Origin: JAYXXU01 sp037969155
GTDB lineage: Bacteria > Pseudomonadota > Gammaproteobacteria > Pseudomonadales > Moraxellaceae
Assembly (NCBI GenBank): GCA_037969155.1
Contig: JBBKWW010000214.1
Coordinates: 1 to 10,608 of the forward strand
DNA length: 10,608 bases
Direction: 5' to 3'
Below are positions 1-7,638 of the stretch, one piece after another; position 1 is the first letter of the stretch, and each line of letters starts with the position of its first letter. The position numbers were made by a program, and so were the translations under genes. Below the pieces are notes generated by a model. It ran no database searches. It was not told where the DNA came from and worked only from the letters and a program-made list of their open reading frames with translations.

Positions 1-1260
1 ATTGCCTTGGCAATTCTCGTGGCAGCCCCGCTGCCGATGGTCGCAAACGCTGGCGTGACGATCACCCCGCTGATGCTTGGCTATCACTACATGAACGAAG
101 CGCATGATGACCAACGCGCGACCTTGGTCGACCGTGGTGGCCCAACTTTCGGCCCTAATGCAAATGGTACGAGTATTGATGCCAATTCCACTGTGCCTGG
201 TGGTGTTGCGTTAGACAGCGATGTGTACGTCGGTGCTGCGATTGGTATCGAAGTGACCCCGTGGATGGGCGTTGAGCTTGAATACGGCCAAACCAACGGT
301 GATGCCGCAGCAAACAAACGTTCAGCAGATGCAGGCTTCCGTGGTCAGCCATGGGACTACAAACAGCAAATGCTGACTGCCAATGCTTATGTGACCTCTG
401 ATCTGATTACTCAGAACTATGAAGGTGCATTTAAGCCTTACGTTTTGCTCGGTGTTGGTCGCAGTGAAGTTGAAGTGATTACTCCAAAAGGCGAAGGTTT
501 TGACCTGAGCACTCGCGACACCATTGGTAATCTTGGCGCTGGTGCATTCTTGCGCCTTGGTGAGACCGTATCGCTACGCGGTGAAGGTCGTGCCATCCAT
601 AACTTCGACAATAACTGGTGGGAGTTCATGGGTCTGGCGGGTCTGCAAGTGGTTCTTGGCGGTCATTTGATGCCATCGATTCCTGCACCACCACCAGCAG
701 TTGAGCCAGTACCAGAGCCAGCACCAGTTGAGCCAGTCGTTGCTGAGCCAGTTGTTGTTGCACCAGTCGATACCGATGGTGATGGCGTGACTGATGATCT
801 CGATCAGTGTCCAAACACTGCGATGGGTGTTGCTGTAGATGCTAAAGGCTGTCCAGTACAGTTGACCGAAGATCTGCAATTAGAATTGCGTGTATTCTTC
901 GACATCAACAAATCCAACATCAAAGATCAGTACAAGCCAGAAGTCGCGAAAGTTGCTGATGCGCTGAAGACCTACACTGATGCGACTGCCAAGATCGAAG
1001 GTCACACCGACAACACCGGTCCTCGTAAATTGAACGAGCGTCTGTCAGTAGCACGTGCAAACTCTGTGAAAAACATGTTGATCAGCGAATATGGTATTGC
1101 ACCAACTCGTATCAGCACACAAGGTTTCGCATGGGACAAACCAATCGCACCGAACAACACTGTTGAAGGTCGTGCGATGAACCGTCGCGTTTATGCGGTG
1201 ATTCAAGGTCAACGTGAAGTTGTTAAAATGCAAGACGGTACAACTCAGCCAGCTAAGTAA
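1..1260 (+). CDS. ompA: OmpA-family outer membrane porin (5' end cut off by window)
   Basis: Major outer membrane protein: a beta-barrel porin joined to a periplasmic peptidoglycan-binding domain. The frame is open from base 1, so the true start lies just upstream; the TTG at base 7 is inside the signal peptide. A hydrophobic stretch ends in Ala-Asn-Ala (codons 15-17), a typical signal peptidase I site. The barrel covers roughly codons 18-224. A Pro/Glu/Val-rich linker (bases 673-768) and an Asp-rich thrombospondin-type-3-like repeat (769-855, two Cys) follow. The OmpA-like domain runs from about 862 to 1215, with HTDNTG at 1003-1020. Its Asp codon (1009) and Arg codon (1054) are 15 residues apart, as in the diaminopimelate-binding pair of A. 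baumannii OmpA (from memory). Family identity is clear; orthology to the main OmpA is likely. Confidence 0.95.
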   Translation: MALAILVAAPLPMVANAGVTITPLMLGYHYMNEAHDDQRATLVDRGGPTFGPNANGTSIDANSTVPGGVALDSDVYVGAAIGIEVTPWMGVELEYGQTNGDAAANKRSADAGFRGQPWDYKQQMLTANAYVTSDLITQNYEGAFKPYVLLGVGRSEVEVITPKGEGFDLSTRDTIGNLGAGAFLRLGETVSLRGEGRAIHNFDNNWWEFMGLAGLQVVLGGHLMPSIPAPPPAVEPVPEPAPVEPVVAEPVVVAPVDTDGDGVTDDLDQCPNTAMGVAVDAKGCPVQLTEDLQLELRVFFDINKSNIKDQYKPEVAKVADALKTYTDATAKIEGHTDNTGPRKLNERLSVARANSVKNMLISEYGIAPTRISTQGFAWDKPIAPNNTVEGRAMNRRVYAVIQGQREVVKMQDGTTQPAK

Positions 1261-1284
1261 TTAGCCAGATTGAATTAGACCTCT

Positions 1285-1318
1285 AAAAAAACAGCCACCG
1301 TTGAGTGGCTGTTTTTTT
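1285..1318. terminator. Bidirectional Rho-independent terminator between ompA and the mrp operon
   Basis: A perfect 8-bp stem (ACAGCCAC at 1291-1298, GTGGCTGT at 1305-1312) encloses a 6-nt loop. It is flanked by an A-run (1285-1290) and a T-run (1313-1318), so either strand gives a GC-rich hairpin followed by a U-tract. It lies 24 bp after the ompA stop and about 50 bp beyond the mrpG stop, and can end both convergent transcripts. Confidence 0.93.
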
Positions 1319-1369
1319 GTCAGTTGATTGTGTTTTTCGATATTACCGATTAAAAAATCGTGACATTGA

Positions 1370-1699
1370 CTATTTTTGGACTGTACCTTCAGGGATTGCC
1401 GCTTTACTGTTCAGCTTTAAATGTAAACCTGCTTGTGCCATGAGATTGGCGGATACAGGTGCAGTCATAAACACAAATAAAGTAATCAGTAGCTCCGCAA
1501 TTCCTGCACGACCTTGTACGACACCCAAGATCATCGAAACGATCAGCACGCCCCCAAGACCGAGTGTAGAGGCTTTCGTCGGTGCATGTAGGCGCATAAA
1601 AAAATCTGGCAAGCGCACTAGCCCGATAGCACCAACCAGTACAAAAAATGCAGAAATAACAATTAATCCAGCCGCCAGCCATTCAACGATAGGGTGCAT
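1370..1699 (-). CDS. mrpG: Mrp cation/proton antiporter subunit G
   Basis: Small membrane subunit (109 aa) of the Mrp Na+/H+ antiporter, MnhG/PhaG family, with three predicted hydrophobic segments. The family-typical segment GAIGLVRLPDFFMRLHAPTK sits at about residues 23-42, followed by a helix with TLGLGG and a C-terminal helix. The ATG at 1699 is chosen because AGGAG lies about 7 nt upstream in the 16-bp gap after mrpF and because MHPIVEWLAAG is the normal family beginning. Extending to an ATG at 1804 would add 35 non-family residues overlapping mrpF. It is the last gene of the operon and the only one not overlapping its upstream neighbour. Confidence 0.95.
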   Translation of the reverse strand: MHPIVEWLAAGLIVISAFFVLVGAIGLVRLPDFFMRLHAPTKASTLGLGGVLIVSMILGVVQGRAGIAELLITLFVFMTAPVSANLMAQAGLHLKLNSKAAIPEGTVQK

Positions 1700-1715
1700 A
1701 TTCAGCTCCTTGTGC

Positions 1716-1997
1716 TTATTCGACTGTATCGCCGCGTGTGATGTAACGTGCCAAGGCAACCGTTGAAACAAAGCCCAACATCGCCACCAGTAGTGCTGCT
1801 TCAAACAGCAGTGTGTTATTCAAATACAACCCCAATAGAATAATCAGGGTCACTGTATTGAGGTATAGCGTATCCAAAGCCAGAATACGATCTGCGATGG
1901 ATGGCCCTTTGAGTAGTCGCCAGCCAGTCAGCAGTATCGAGATTGCAATCGCAAAAAAACCAATCATTAATGCGACACTTAAAATCGGATATTGCAT
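1716..1997 (-). CDS. mrpF: Mrp cation/proton antiporter subunit F
   Basis: Small hydrophobic subunit (93 aa) of the Mrp complex, MnhF/PhaF family, with three predicted membrane helices. Family signatures visible are the GWRLLKGPSIADRILALDTL segment near residues 25-44, which is the conserved polar loop after helix 1, and the FEAALLVAMLGFVSTVALAR helix near residues 65-84. The ATG at 1997 overlaps the mrpE stop as ATGA, and an AGGAG lies 8 nt upstream within mrpE, so translation is probably coupled. Length is normal for the family. Confidence 0.95.
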   Translation of the reverse strand: MQYPILSVALMIGFFAIAISILLTGWRLLKGPSIADRILALDTLYLNTVTLIILLGLYLNNTLLFEAALLVAMLGFVSTVALARYITRGDTVE

Positions 1998-2530
1998 CAG
2001 CGTTGCTCCTGCTCAGCGGGTATCGCCACAGCAAAAATCTGTAGCAATGCAGATTCGTACCGTTGTTTCATGTCGAGTGCAGCGGCGTGAGCATCATCAC
2101 AGTTCAGCGCATGCACGAGGATTAAACCACGTTGTTCATCGACCACTGCCGAAACTGTGCCCGGTGTGGTGGTGATGATCATCGCAAATAAGGCATTTAC
2201 AGTGGGATGGCTGCTGGCGAGTGGCACACGAATCCACATCGGATGCATGTTATGGATTTTACCCAAAACCAATCGTGCAACCACGATGTTAGACAGCACA
2301 ATATCCCACAGCACAATTCCGCTAAGACGCAAGGCTTGCCACCAGTTCACGCGGTGCCGCTCGCCTAAGAAGGGCTGGATCAGTCGTGGAATCACCACAC
2401 CGATACAGATGCCAGCCACGAGATGAAAAATCTCAACGCTATGCATGAGTGCCATCCAACTGAGCGCAATGAAACCACTCAAGATAGGATGTGAAAACCA
2501 TTTACGCTGAGTCTGAACTGAAGTCGTCAT
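1997..2530 (-). CDS. mrpE: Mrp cation/proton antiporter subunit E
   Basis: Membrane subunit (177 aa) of the MnhE/PhaE family; MrpE supports full antiport activity and assembly of the complex. The N-terminal third has two hydrophobic helices (about residues 15-50). The family's WWQALRLSGIVLWDIVLSNI region follows at about 62-81, then a cytoplasmic domain with the conserved ITTTPGTVSAVVDE segment near 118-131 and an alpha/beta tail. The ATG at 2530 overlaps the mrpD TGA as ATGA; a weaker GAGGTG lies about 11 nt upstream. The last four bases overlap mrpF in the same way. Length is typical and no defect is visible. Confidence 0.94.
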   Translation of the reverse strand: MTTSVQTQRKWFSHPILSGFIALSWMALMHSVEIFHLVAGICIGVVIPRLIQPFLGERHRVNWWQALRLSGIVLWDIVLSNIVVARLVLGKIHNMHPMWIRVPLASSHPTVNALFAMIITTTPGTVSAVVDEQRGLILVHALNCDDAHAAALDMKQRYESALLQIFAVAIPAEQEQR

Positions 2531-4203
2531 GGCGTGGTTTGCACCTCAGTAGGCTGTTGATACTTCTTGGGGATAGTCTGTGGCGGCTGTCCCAGATAAC
2601 GTCGTGTGGTGGTGTTTTGTCTCAGATCACCACCTTGTAGCCCCAATACGGCTTGGGCATAAGCAGGGCGATCAAGCAGTTGTTGGGCCGTGGCATCCAT
2701 GTAGCGCTTCATCGGCGCTGCAAACATCGCCATAAAAAAGCCCATGCTCAGCAGTAACATCGTCATGCTGAGTAACACTCGATTGGTTGACGGCGCGGGC
2801 TGATCTGGCTGTATATCTGGTGGCACATGCCAAAACAAAATCACCCCAGCCCGTGCTAGCCCAATCATGCCAAGTAGCCCAACAGACAATACCACGCTCC
2901 AAACCAGTGCATGATGTGGCAAACCTGCCGCACTGTCTAAAATCATCAGCTTGCCTAAAAAACCAGGTAGCGGTGGTAGACCCGCCACTGAGGCGGCACC
3001 AAGTAACAGCAGTAGACCGAGTAATATTGGCTCTTGCACACGTAAGGCGGGTTGCAGTGAGTCTTTGGTTTTGCCGCGCTGCATCGAGATCAGCTCTACA
3101 AACAAAAATAAACCGGCAATGACCAGCGTGCTGTGCATCATGTAATACAGTGCCGCCGCAAGGCTGCTCGGGGTAAATAAACTGACCGCGACCAAAATCG
3201 TACCGACTGAGGACACGGTTAAATACGCCACGAGTCGCTTCAGACTATGCGCCGCCAATGCCCCCAACGCGCCCAGCACACTGGTCAGTAATGCTAATGG
3301 CAATAACCAATGCGCGACAGCCAGTGCAGACTCACCCGCATCCACCCCAAAAATCAACGCATGCACCCGAATGATGCCATACACCCCAACCTTGGTCATG
3401 ATGGCAAACAGCGCCGCAACAGGTGCGGATGCCGCTGCATAGGTATTCGGTAGCCAAAAATACAAGGGTACTAACGCAGCTTTCAGTCCAAACACCACCA
3501 ATAGCACGACTGCTGCGCTACGTGCTAATACGGCCTGATCGCCAGTCAGCATCGCGACTTTGAGCGCGACATCCGTCATGTTCAGCGTGCCCGTCGAGGC
3601 ATACAATAAACCGAGACCCAGCAGAAATAGCGCCGATGCGACGAGATTGAGGATGACATAATGCACACCCATCCGAAATCGCCTTGCGCCTTGTCCATGT
3701 ACCAGTAGGACATACGAAGCAATCAGTAAAATCTCAAAAAACACAAATAAATTGAAGAGGTCGCCCGTTAAAAACGCACCCGCCAAACCCATCAACTGGA
3801 ATTGAAACATCACATGAAAATAGCGACCACGCCGATCCCAACCACAGCAGGCATAAGCCAAGGCGGGTACAGCCACCATATAGGTCAGCAGCAACATCAT
3901 TGCTGAGAGTCGATCCAACACCAGATTAATGCCAAACGGCGCTTGCCATTCACCAAGCGCGTACGACACGATCACACCGTGTTGGGCATGATTGAGTAAC
4001 ATGATCGCCATGCCCAAACCGAGCAGAGCAGAGCCCATGCTGACCCAGCGTTGGCGGCGTGCCACGATCTGTGCGGTTTTGGGTGGGTCAGATGGTCTCG
4101 GATCCCCAATCAACACCAACAGCACCGCCGTCAGTGCAGGCAATAACACCGAAAAAAACGGCAGATGCTGCTGCCAAAACCCCAAGAGTCCCTCAAACAT
4201 CAT
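2527..4203 (-). CDS. mrpD: Mrp cation/proton antiporter subunit D (NuoL/M/N-like)
   Basis: Large polytopic subunit (558 aa) related to the proton-pumping subunits NuoL/M/N of complex I; it forms one ion channel of the Mrp complex. Key polar membrane residues of the family are present: Glu157 in LFVFFEILLIASY, Lys241 in FGLKAALVPLYFWLPNTY, Lys271 in IMTKVGVYG and Lys322 in HSLKRLVAYL. The usual Lys in the next discontinuous helix is Ile362 (HSTLVIAG). The last ~50 residues are hydrophilic and rich in Gln, Thr and Pro. Two ATGs in a row (4203 and 4200) fit the start; AGGAG is 5 nt from the first and 8 nt from the second. The gene overlaps mrpC and mrpE by ATGA junctions. Confidence 0.95.
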   Translation of the reverse strand: MMFEGLLGFWQQHLPFFSVLLPALTAVLLVLIGDPRPSDPPKTAQIVARRQRWVSMGSALLGLGMAIMLLNHAQHGVIVSYALGEWQAPFGINLVLDRLSAMMLLLTYMVAVPALAYACCGWDRRGRYFHVMFQFQLMGLAGAFLTGDLFNLFVFFEILLIASYVLLVHGQGARRFRMGVHYVILNLVASALFLLGLGLLYASTGTLNMTDVALKVAMLTGDQAVLARSAAVVLLVVFGLKAALVPLYFWLPNTYAAASAPVAALFAIMTKVGVYGIIRVHALIFGVDAGESALAVAHWLLPLALLTSVLGALGALAAHSLKRLVAYLTVSSVGTILVAVSLFTPSSLAAALYYMMHSTLVIAGLFLFVELISMQRGKTKDSLQPALRVQEPILLGLLLLLGAASVAGLPPLPGFLGKLMILDSAAGLPHHALVWSVVLSVGLLGMIGLARAGVILFWHVPPDIQPDQPAPSTNRVLLSMTMLLLSMGFFMAMFAAPMKRYMDATAQQLLDRPAYAQAVLGLQGGDLRQNTTTRRYLGQPPQTIPKKYQQPTEVQTTP

Positions 4204-4580
4204 GATGACTCCTCTGTGTCGCGTGGTGACGCATGTCCAGTTTCATGTCCATCAATATGATCAGTATTGTTTTCAGCCCGACTACGTAACGCCAATTCCA
4301 CCACAAAACCGGTGGTCGCAAAACCAATCACAATCGCGGTCAATACCAACGCCTGTGGTAAAGGATCAGCCACGTGCTGCCCACCAATCAGGATCGCTGG
4401 CGCATTGACCCAGAGACGGCCGGTCGCAAACAATAAGACGTTGACTGCATAACCGATTAAACTTAAACCAATAATCACTGGAAAAGTACGTCCACGCAGC
4501 AACAAATAAATCCCTGTGGCCGTCACCACCCCAATTCCACTCGCGACCAAAAACTCAAGACTGACCAAATCAAAGCTCAT
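4200..4580 (-). CDS. mrpC: Mrp cation/proton antiporter subunit C (NuoK-like)
   Basis: Subunit of 126 aa resembling NuoK of complex I, with three predicted helices. The family signatures are TGIYLLLRGRTFPVIIGLSL near residues 23-42 and DPLPQALVLTAIVIGFATT near 72-90. The ATG at 4580 is chosen because GGAG lies about 7 nt upstream and MSFDLVSLEFLVASG is a normal family start; an in-frame ATG at 4664 would add 28 unrelated residues inside mrpAB. The start overlaps the end of mrpAB by 11 bp, and the stop overlaps mrpD as ATGA. The last ~23 residues form a polar tail with several His, Asp and Glu, longer than the membrane core needs. Confidence 0.94.
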   Translation of the reverse strand: MSFDLVSLEFLVASGIGVVTATGIYLLLRGRTFPVIIGLSLIGYAVNVLLFATGRLWVNAPAILIGGQHVADPLPQALVLTAIVIGFATTGFVVELALRSRAENNTDHIDGHETGHASPRDTEESS

Positions 4581-7434
4581 GGCGCTGCTCCAGTCGAGAT
4601 TTTTGAGCGGGATGCGGTGCATCACTGGCCGCACCCAGTACCGAAATCGACAGCAAAGTTGCACCCACGACAGTTAAGTAGACCCCCAGATCAAAAATCA
4701 CTGCGGAGGCCAAATGAAACTCACCAAAAATTGGAACCTGTAGATAAGTATTGCCACTGGTCAGATACGGACGACCAAACCAAAACGACAACACCCCAGC
4801 CAGCCCCGCAATCAACAAACCATAACCAATCCAGCGTTCAAAACGTCGACCATGCAGAGCCTGTAGCAATTGTTCTGCACGCGCTTGACCCAGTGCCATG
4901 TACTGCACCACCAACGCGACGGCGGTAATCAAGCCAGCGATAAAGCCCCCCCCTGGCATGTTGTGACCCCGCATAAAAATATACAGTGAGAACACCAAGG
5001 CTAAGGGTAATGCCACCGATGCCACCACGCGCAACATCAACGGCAATTGTGAAAACGTCCATGCCCGCCCAGCGGAGTCGTGTAGCGGCCGTTGCGTATG
5101 CATGCCATCCAGCATGGCCAATACTCCCAGCGCAGCAATGCCCAAGACAGTGACCTCACCCCAAGTATCGTAACCACGGAAATCGACCAAAATCACATTG
5201 ACCACATTGGTGCCGCCACCCAGCGGGTAGGATTGCTCGAGTAAATACCATGAAATCGACTGCCCATCACGAGTCAGGATGAGCCATGCCAGCCATGTCA
5301 CGCCCAAGCCACCCGCAATTGCCAAGCTTGCATCACGCCAACGCCGTGGCTGGCTTGATTCTCGCGGCGTTTGTTGTGGCAGCAAGGCCAGTCCCATGAG
5401 TAACAGCACCGTCGTGACCAGTTCGACCGAGAGCTGAGTCAGTGCCAAATCAGGTGCTGAAAACTGCACAAACACCAGTGAAGTCACCAAGCCAACCACC
5501 CCCAATATCACCACTGTTTGTAGGCGTTGGTGATGTTGGATGACCAAGGTCGCACAACTGCCCAGCAACAACAGCCATACCACTATCGGCAGCAGTGAGG
5601 CGGGCAGTAACTCACGTGAGCCAGTGCTGATCGGCTCACCCCACAGCATCGCCGTCACCCCAACCAGCGTTGCGCCGATCAGTAATGCCAAATAACGCTG
5701 TAATGAGCCATTTTCTAGCCGAGCAGTGATTAAACCAGCACCTTGAAATAGAGCATTGATGAGCCGATCAAACAGCAGGCCGCCCCGCAGTGGCCCGAAC
5801 CACTGCTCAGATTCAATCTGATGTAAACGATTGTGTTTGATCAGCATAAAATATAGCCCCGCGCCACCTGCCAGTGCGATGACACTCATCAGTAGCGGCA
5901 GATTAAAGCCATGCCAAATTGACAAATGGTAATCGGGGAGTGGTTGGCCGGTGACTGCCGCCGCCGCCAGTGCCACCATTGGCCCAAAGGTCAACGTCGG
6001 CAGGAGACCAACTACAATTCCCAAAATGGCCAGTATCGCGACGGGTGCTTTCATCAACAGTGGCGGTTCATGCGGATGTGGGTTTGGCAAGTCTTGGCTC
6101 GGGGCATGATCAGGCGCATTAAAATACACGTCATGCACAAAACGCACTGAATAGGCCACACTAAAGATCCCTGCCAACGTGACCGCCAGCGGCATCAGGA
6201 GATGTGCCCAACCCGCGGTCCCTGTCACGGCCTCGGTAAACAACATTTCTTTGGATAAAAAACCACCTGTCAGTGGCACACCTGCCATCGATGCTGCGGC
6301 CACCATCGACAATGTCGCCGTCCATGGCATCAGTGACCACAGCCCGCCGAGTTTGCGCAAGTCTCGCGTCCCCGTCTCATGATCGACAATGCCTGCCAGC
6401 ATAAACATGCCCGCTTTAAAGGTCGCATGATTGAGGATATGAAACACTGCGGCCACGGCTGCAAGTGGTGAGCCTAAACCGAGTAAACAGACAATTAAGC
6501 CCAAGTGACTGATGGTTGAGTAGGCCAGCAAGCTTTTTAAATCATGTTTAAATACAGCAATAAACGCCGCAAACAATAGCGTAAACAGTCCAGTGCCCGT
6601 CACCAAATACTGAAATAATGCCGCCCCACCCAAAATCGGATACAGCCGCGCCAGCATAAATACGCCCGCTTTTACCATCGTTGCAGAGTGTAAGTAGCCC
6701 GACACTGGTGTCGGTGCCGCCATCGCATCGGGCAGCCAAAAATGAAAAGGAAACTGTGCAGACTTGGTGAAGCAACCGACCAAAATCAACAGGAGTGCAG
6801 GGGTAAACCATGCGTGAGCTTGAATCAGACTGGCTTGCGCGGTCATTTGGCTGATTTCATACGTGCCTGCGATTTCACCGAGCAAAATAAAACCCGCCAG
6901 CATGGCCAAGCCGCCACCACCGGTCACCGTTAAAGCCATACGTGCGCCGGAGCGAGCTTCAGGCTTGTGACTCCAATAGCCGACTAATAAGAACGACGAA
7001 ATACTGGTCAGTTCCCAAAAAATAATCAGTAGTAATAAATTATCTGATAAAACGATGCCGAGCATCGCCGCCATAAACAACATCAGCAAGCTATAAAACT
7101 TGGCGACAGAATCAGTTTTACTGAGATAACTATGGGCATAAACGATAATCAGCGTGCCGATCAGGGTGATCATCAGCGCAAACATTAAGGCCAAACCATC
7201 CAGCCGAAAACTAATATTAAGGCCTAACTCAGGCAGCCAAGCCCAGTGATTCAGCAAAGGCCGCCCCGCAAAGACTGCGGGTGCTTGTATTAGCAGGATG
7301 GTCAAGCTGCTCAGGGTGACTAAACCAGCCGCTGCTGCTGTCAGACCGCGTAGTTGACCGCCCTGTAATCGCCCGATCCAAAAGGTGAGTAGCGTACCCA
7401 ACAGTAACGGCAGAAGAATCACGATCAATAGCAC
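4570..7434 (-). CDS. mrpA: Fused Mrp antiporter subunit A/B
   Basis: Largest Mrp subunit (954 aa from the chosen GTG), combining MrpA and MrpB in one chain, as in the group 2 or Pha-type systems of proteobacteria. The N-terminal two thirds is NuoL-like: Glu141 in FWELTS, Lys224 and His231 in CFTKSAQFPFHFWLPDAM, and Lys300 in HDLKSLLAYS. These sit one residue from remembered positions in Bacillus MrpA (140, 223, 230, 299), which supports the GTG at 7434. AGAGGA lies 9 nt before it; a TTG at 7455 would add seven residues and has a weaker ribosome site. The MrpA C-terminal region holds APDLALTQLSVE (Glu671) and VDFRGYDTWGE (~750-760). The MrpB part starts near 795 with RGHNMPGGGFIAGL at 822-835. 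First gene of the operon. Confidence 0.95.
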   Translation of the reverse strand: MLLIVILLPLLLGTLLTFWIGRLQGGQLRGLTAAAAGLVTLSSLTILLIQAPAVFAGRPLLNHWAWLPELGLNISFRLDGLALMFALMITLIGTLIIVYAHSYLSKTDSVAKFYSLLMLFMAAMLGIVLSDNLLLLIIFWELTSISSFLLVGYWSHKPEARSGARMALTVTGGGGLAMLAGFILLGEIAGTYEISQMTAQASLIQAHAWFTPALLLILVGCFTKSAQFPFHFWLPDAMAAPTPVSGYLHSATMVKAGVFMLARLYPILGGAALFQYLVTGTGLFTLLFAAFIAVFKHDLKSLLAYSTISHLGLIVCLLGLGSPLAAVAAVFHILNHATFKAGMFMLAGIVDHETGTRDLRKLGGLWSLMPWTATLSMVAAASMAGVPLTGGFLSKEMLFTEAVTGTAGWAHLLMPLAVTLAGIFSVAYSVRFVHDVYFNAPDHAPSQDLPNPHPHEPPLLMKAPVAILAILGIVVGLLPTLTFGPMVALAAAAVTGQPLPDYHLSIWHGFNLPLLMSVIALAGGAGLYFMLIKHNRLHQIESEQWFGPLRGGLLFDRLINALFQGAGLITARLENGSLQRYLALLIGATLVGVTAMLWGEPISTGSRELLPASLLPIVVWLLLLGSCATLVIQHHQRLQTVVILGVVGLVTSLVFVQFSAPDLALTQLSVELVTTVLLLMGLALLPQQTPRESSQPRRWRDASLAIAGGLGVTWLAWLILTRDGQSISWYLLEQSYPLGGGTNVVNVILVDFRGYDTWGEVTVLGIAALGVLAMLDGMHTQRPLHDSAGRAWTFSQLPLMLRVVASVALPLALVFSLYIFMRGHNMPGGGFIAGLITAVALVVQYMALGQARAEQLLQALHGRRFERWIGYGLLIAGLAGVLSFWFGRPYLTSGNTYLQVPIFGEFHLASAVIFDLGVYLTVVGATLLSISVLGAASDAPHPAQKSRLEQRHEL

Positions 7435-7457
7435 AGTGGAGTATCCTCTTGGCAAAA

Positions 7458-7479
7458 TTGCCGCTCAGCGCTGCGGCAA
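7458..7479 (-). promoter_or_regulatory. Hairpin in the mrp operon leader
   Basis: A 7-bp perfect inverted repeat (TTGCCGC at 7458-7464, GCGGCAA at 7473-7479) surrounds an 8-nt loop containing the palindrome AGCGCT. It lies 8 nt before the AGAGGA ribosome site of mrpA on the minus strand and is followed by only a short T-run (TTTT), so it is weak as a terminator. It could act in attenuation, mRNA stability or ribosome access. The structure is read directly; its role is inferred. Confidence 0.5.
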
Positions 7480-7501
7480 CCGCCCAATGGTTAGGCGCGA
7501 A

Positions 7502-7558
7502 AATGATTAGCCCATCGATTGTACGGATTCAGCACGGAGCTGCAATGATTAGTCGATT
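7502..7558. repeat. Direct repeat pair bracketing the mrp promoter
   Basis: On the plus strand AATGATTAG occurs at 7502-7510 and 7544-7552, exactly 42 bp apart, and each copy is followed by TCGATT (7515-7520 after a 4-bp spacer, 7553-7558 directly). One copy touches the predicted -35 box, the other lies at the predicted transcription start. The spacing is about four helical turns, so the pair may be a two-site operator. The repeat is seen; regulator binding is inference. Confidence 0.45.
7518..7545 (-). promoter_or_regulatory. Probable sigma70 promoter of the mrp operon
   Basis: On the minus strand, TTGCAG (7545-7540) and TACAAT (7523-7518) are separated by 16 bp; the -10 box matches five of six consensus bases, the -35 box three of six. 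Just upstream, an A8 run (7564-7557) and a T6 run (7571-7566) sit about where an UP element would be. Transcription would begin near 7511, giving a leader of about 77 nt that contains the hairpin at 7458-7479. This is a motif match only. Confidence 0.5.
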
Positions 7559-7638
7559 TTTTTTGAAAAAACGATGATGACGTGTTGGTGGTAGCAGTTG
7601 GTTTTTGTTGTGGTTCACGGGATGTTTAGCAATATCGA

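Noticed and set aside
574..879. Open frame on the minus strand inside ompA, rich in Trp and Asn
   Set aside because: The composition is the reverse complement of the repetitive Pro/Glu linker codons of ompA; no ribosome site or homology.
1347..1360. Small CGATT/AATCG hairpin downstream of mrpG
   Set aside because: A 5-bp AT-rich stem without a following U-tract; the strong terminator at 1285-1318 explains transcript ending.
1305..1766. Open frame of 153 codons on the plus strand
   Set aside because: It lies antisense to mrpG and the end of mrpF, which have clear family motifs; its own translation shows no recognisable domain.
4992..5062. Other-frame open frames within mrpAB
   Set aside because: The whole region is covered by an intact 954-codon frame with conserved motifs throughout; the others are shadows.
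7435..7455. TTG start for mrpA at 7455
   Set aside because: Only a weak ribosome site precedes it, and the GTG at 7434 has AGAGGA at good spacing and better residue register with known MrpA.
7555..7574. T8-G-A6 tract as a terminator or small RNA end
   Set aside because: There is no GC-rich stem next to the T-run; it fits better as an upstream A/T element of the mrp promoter.
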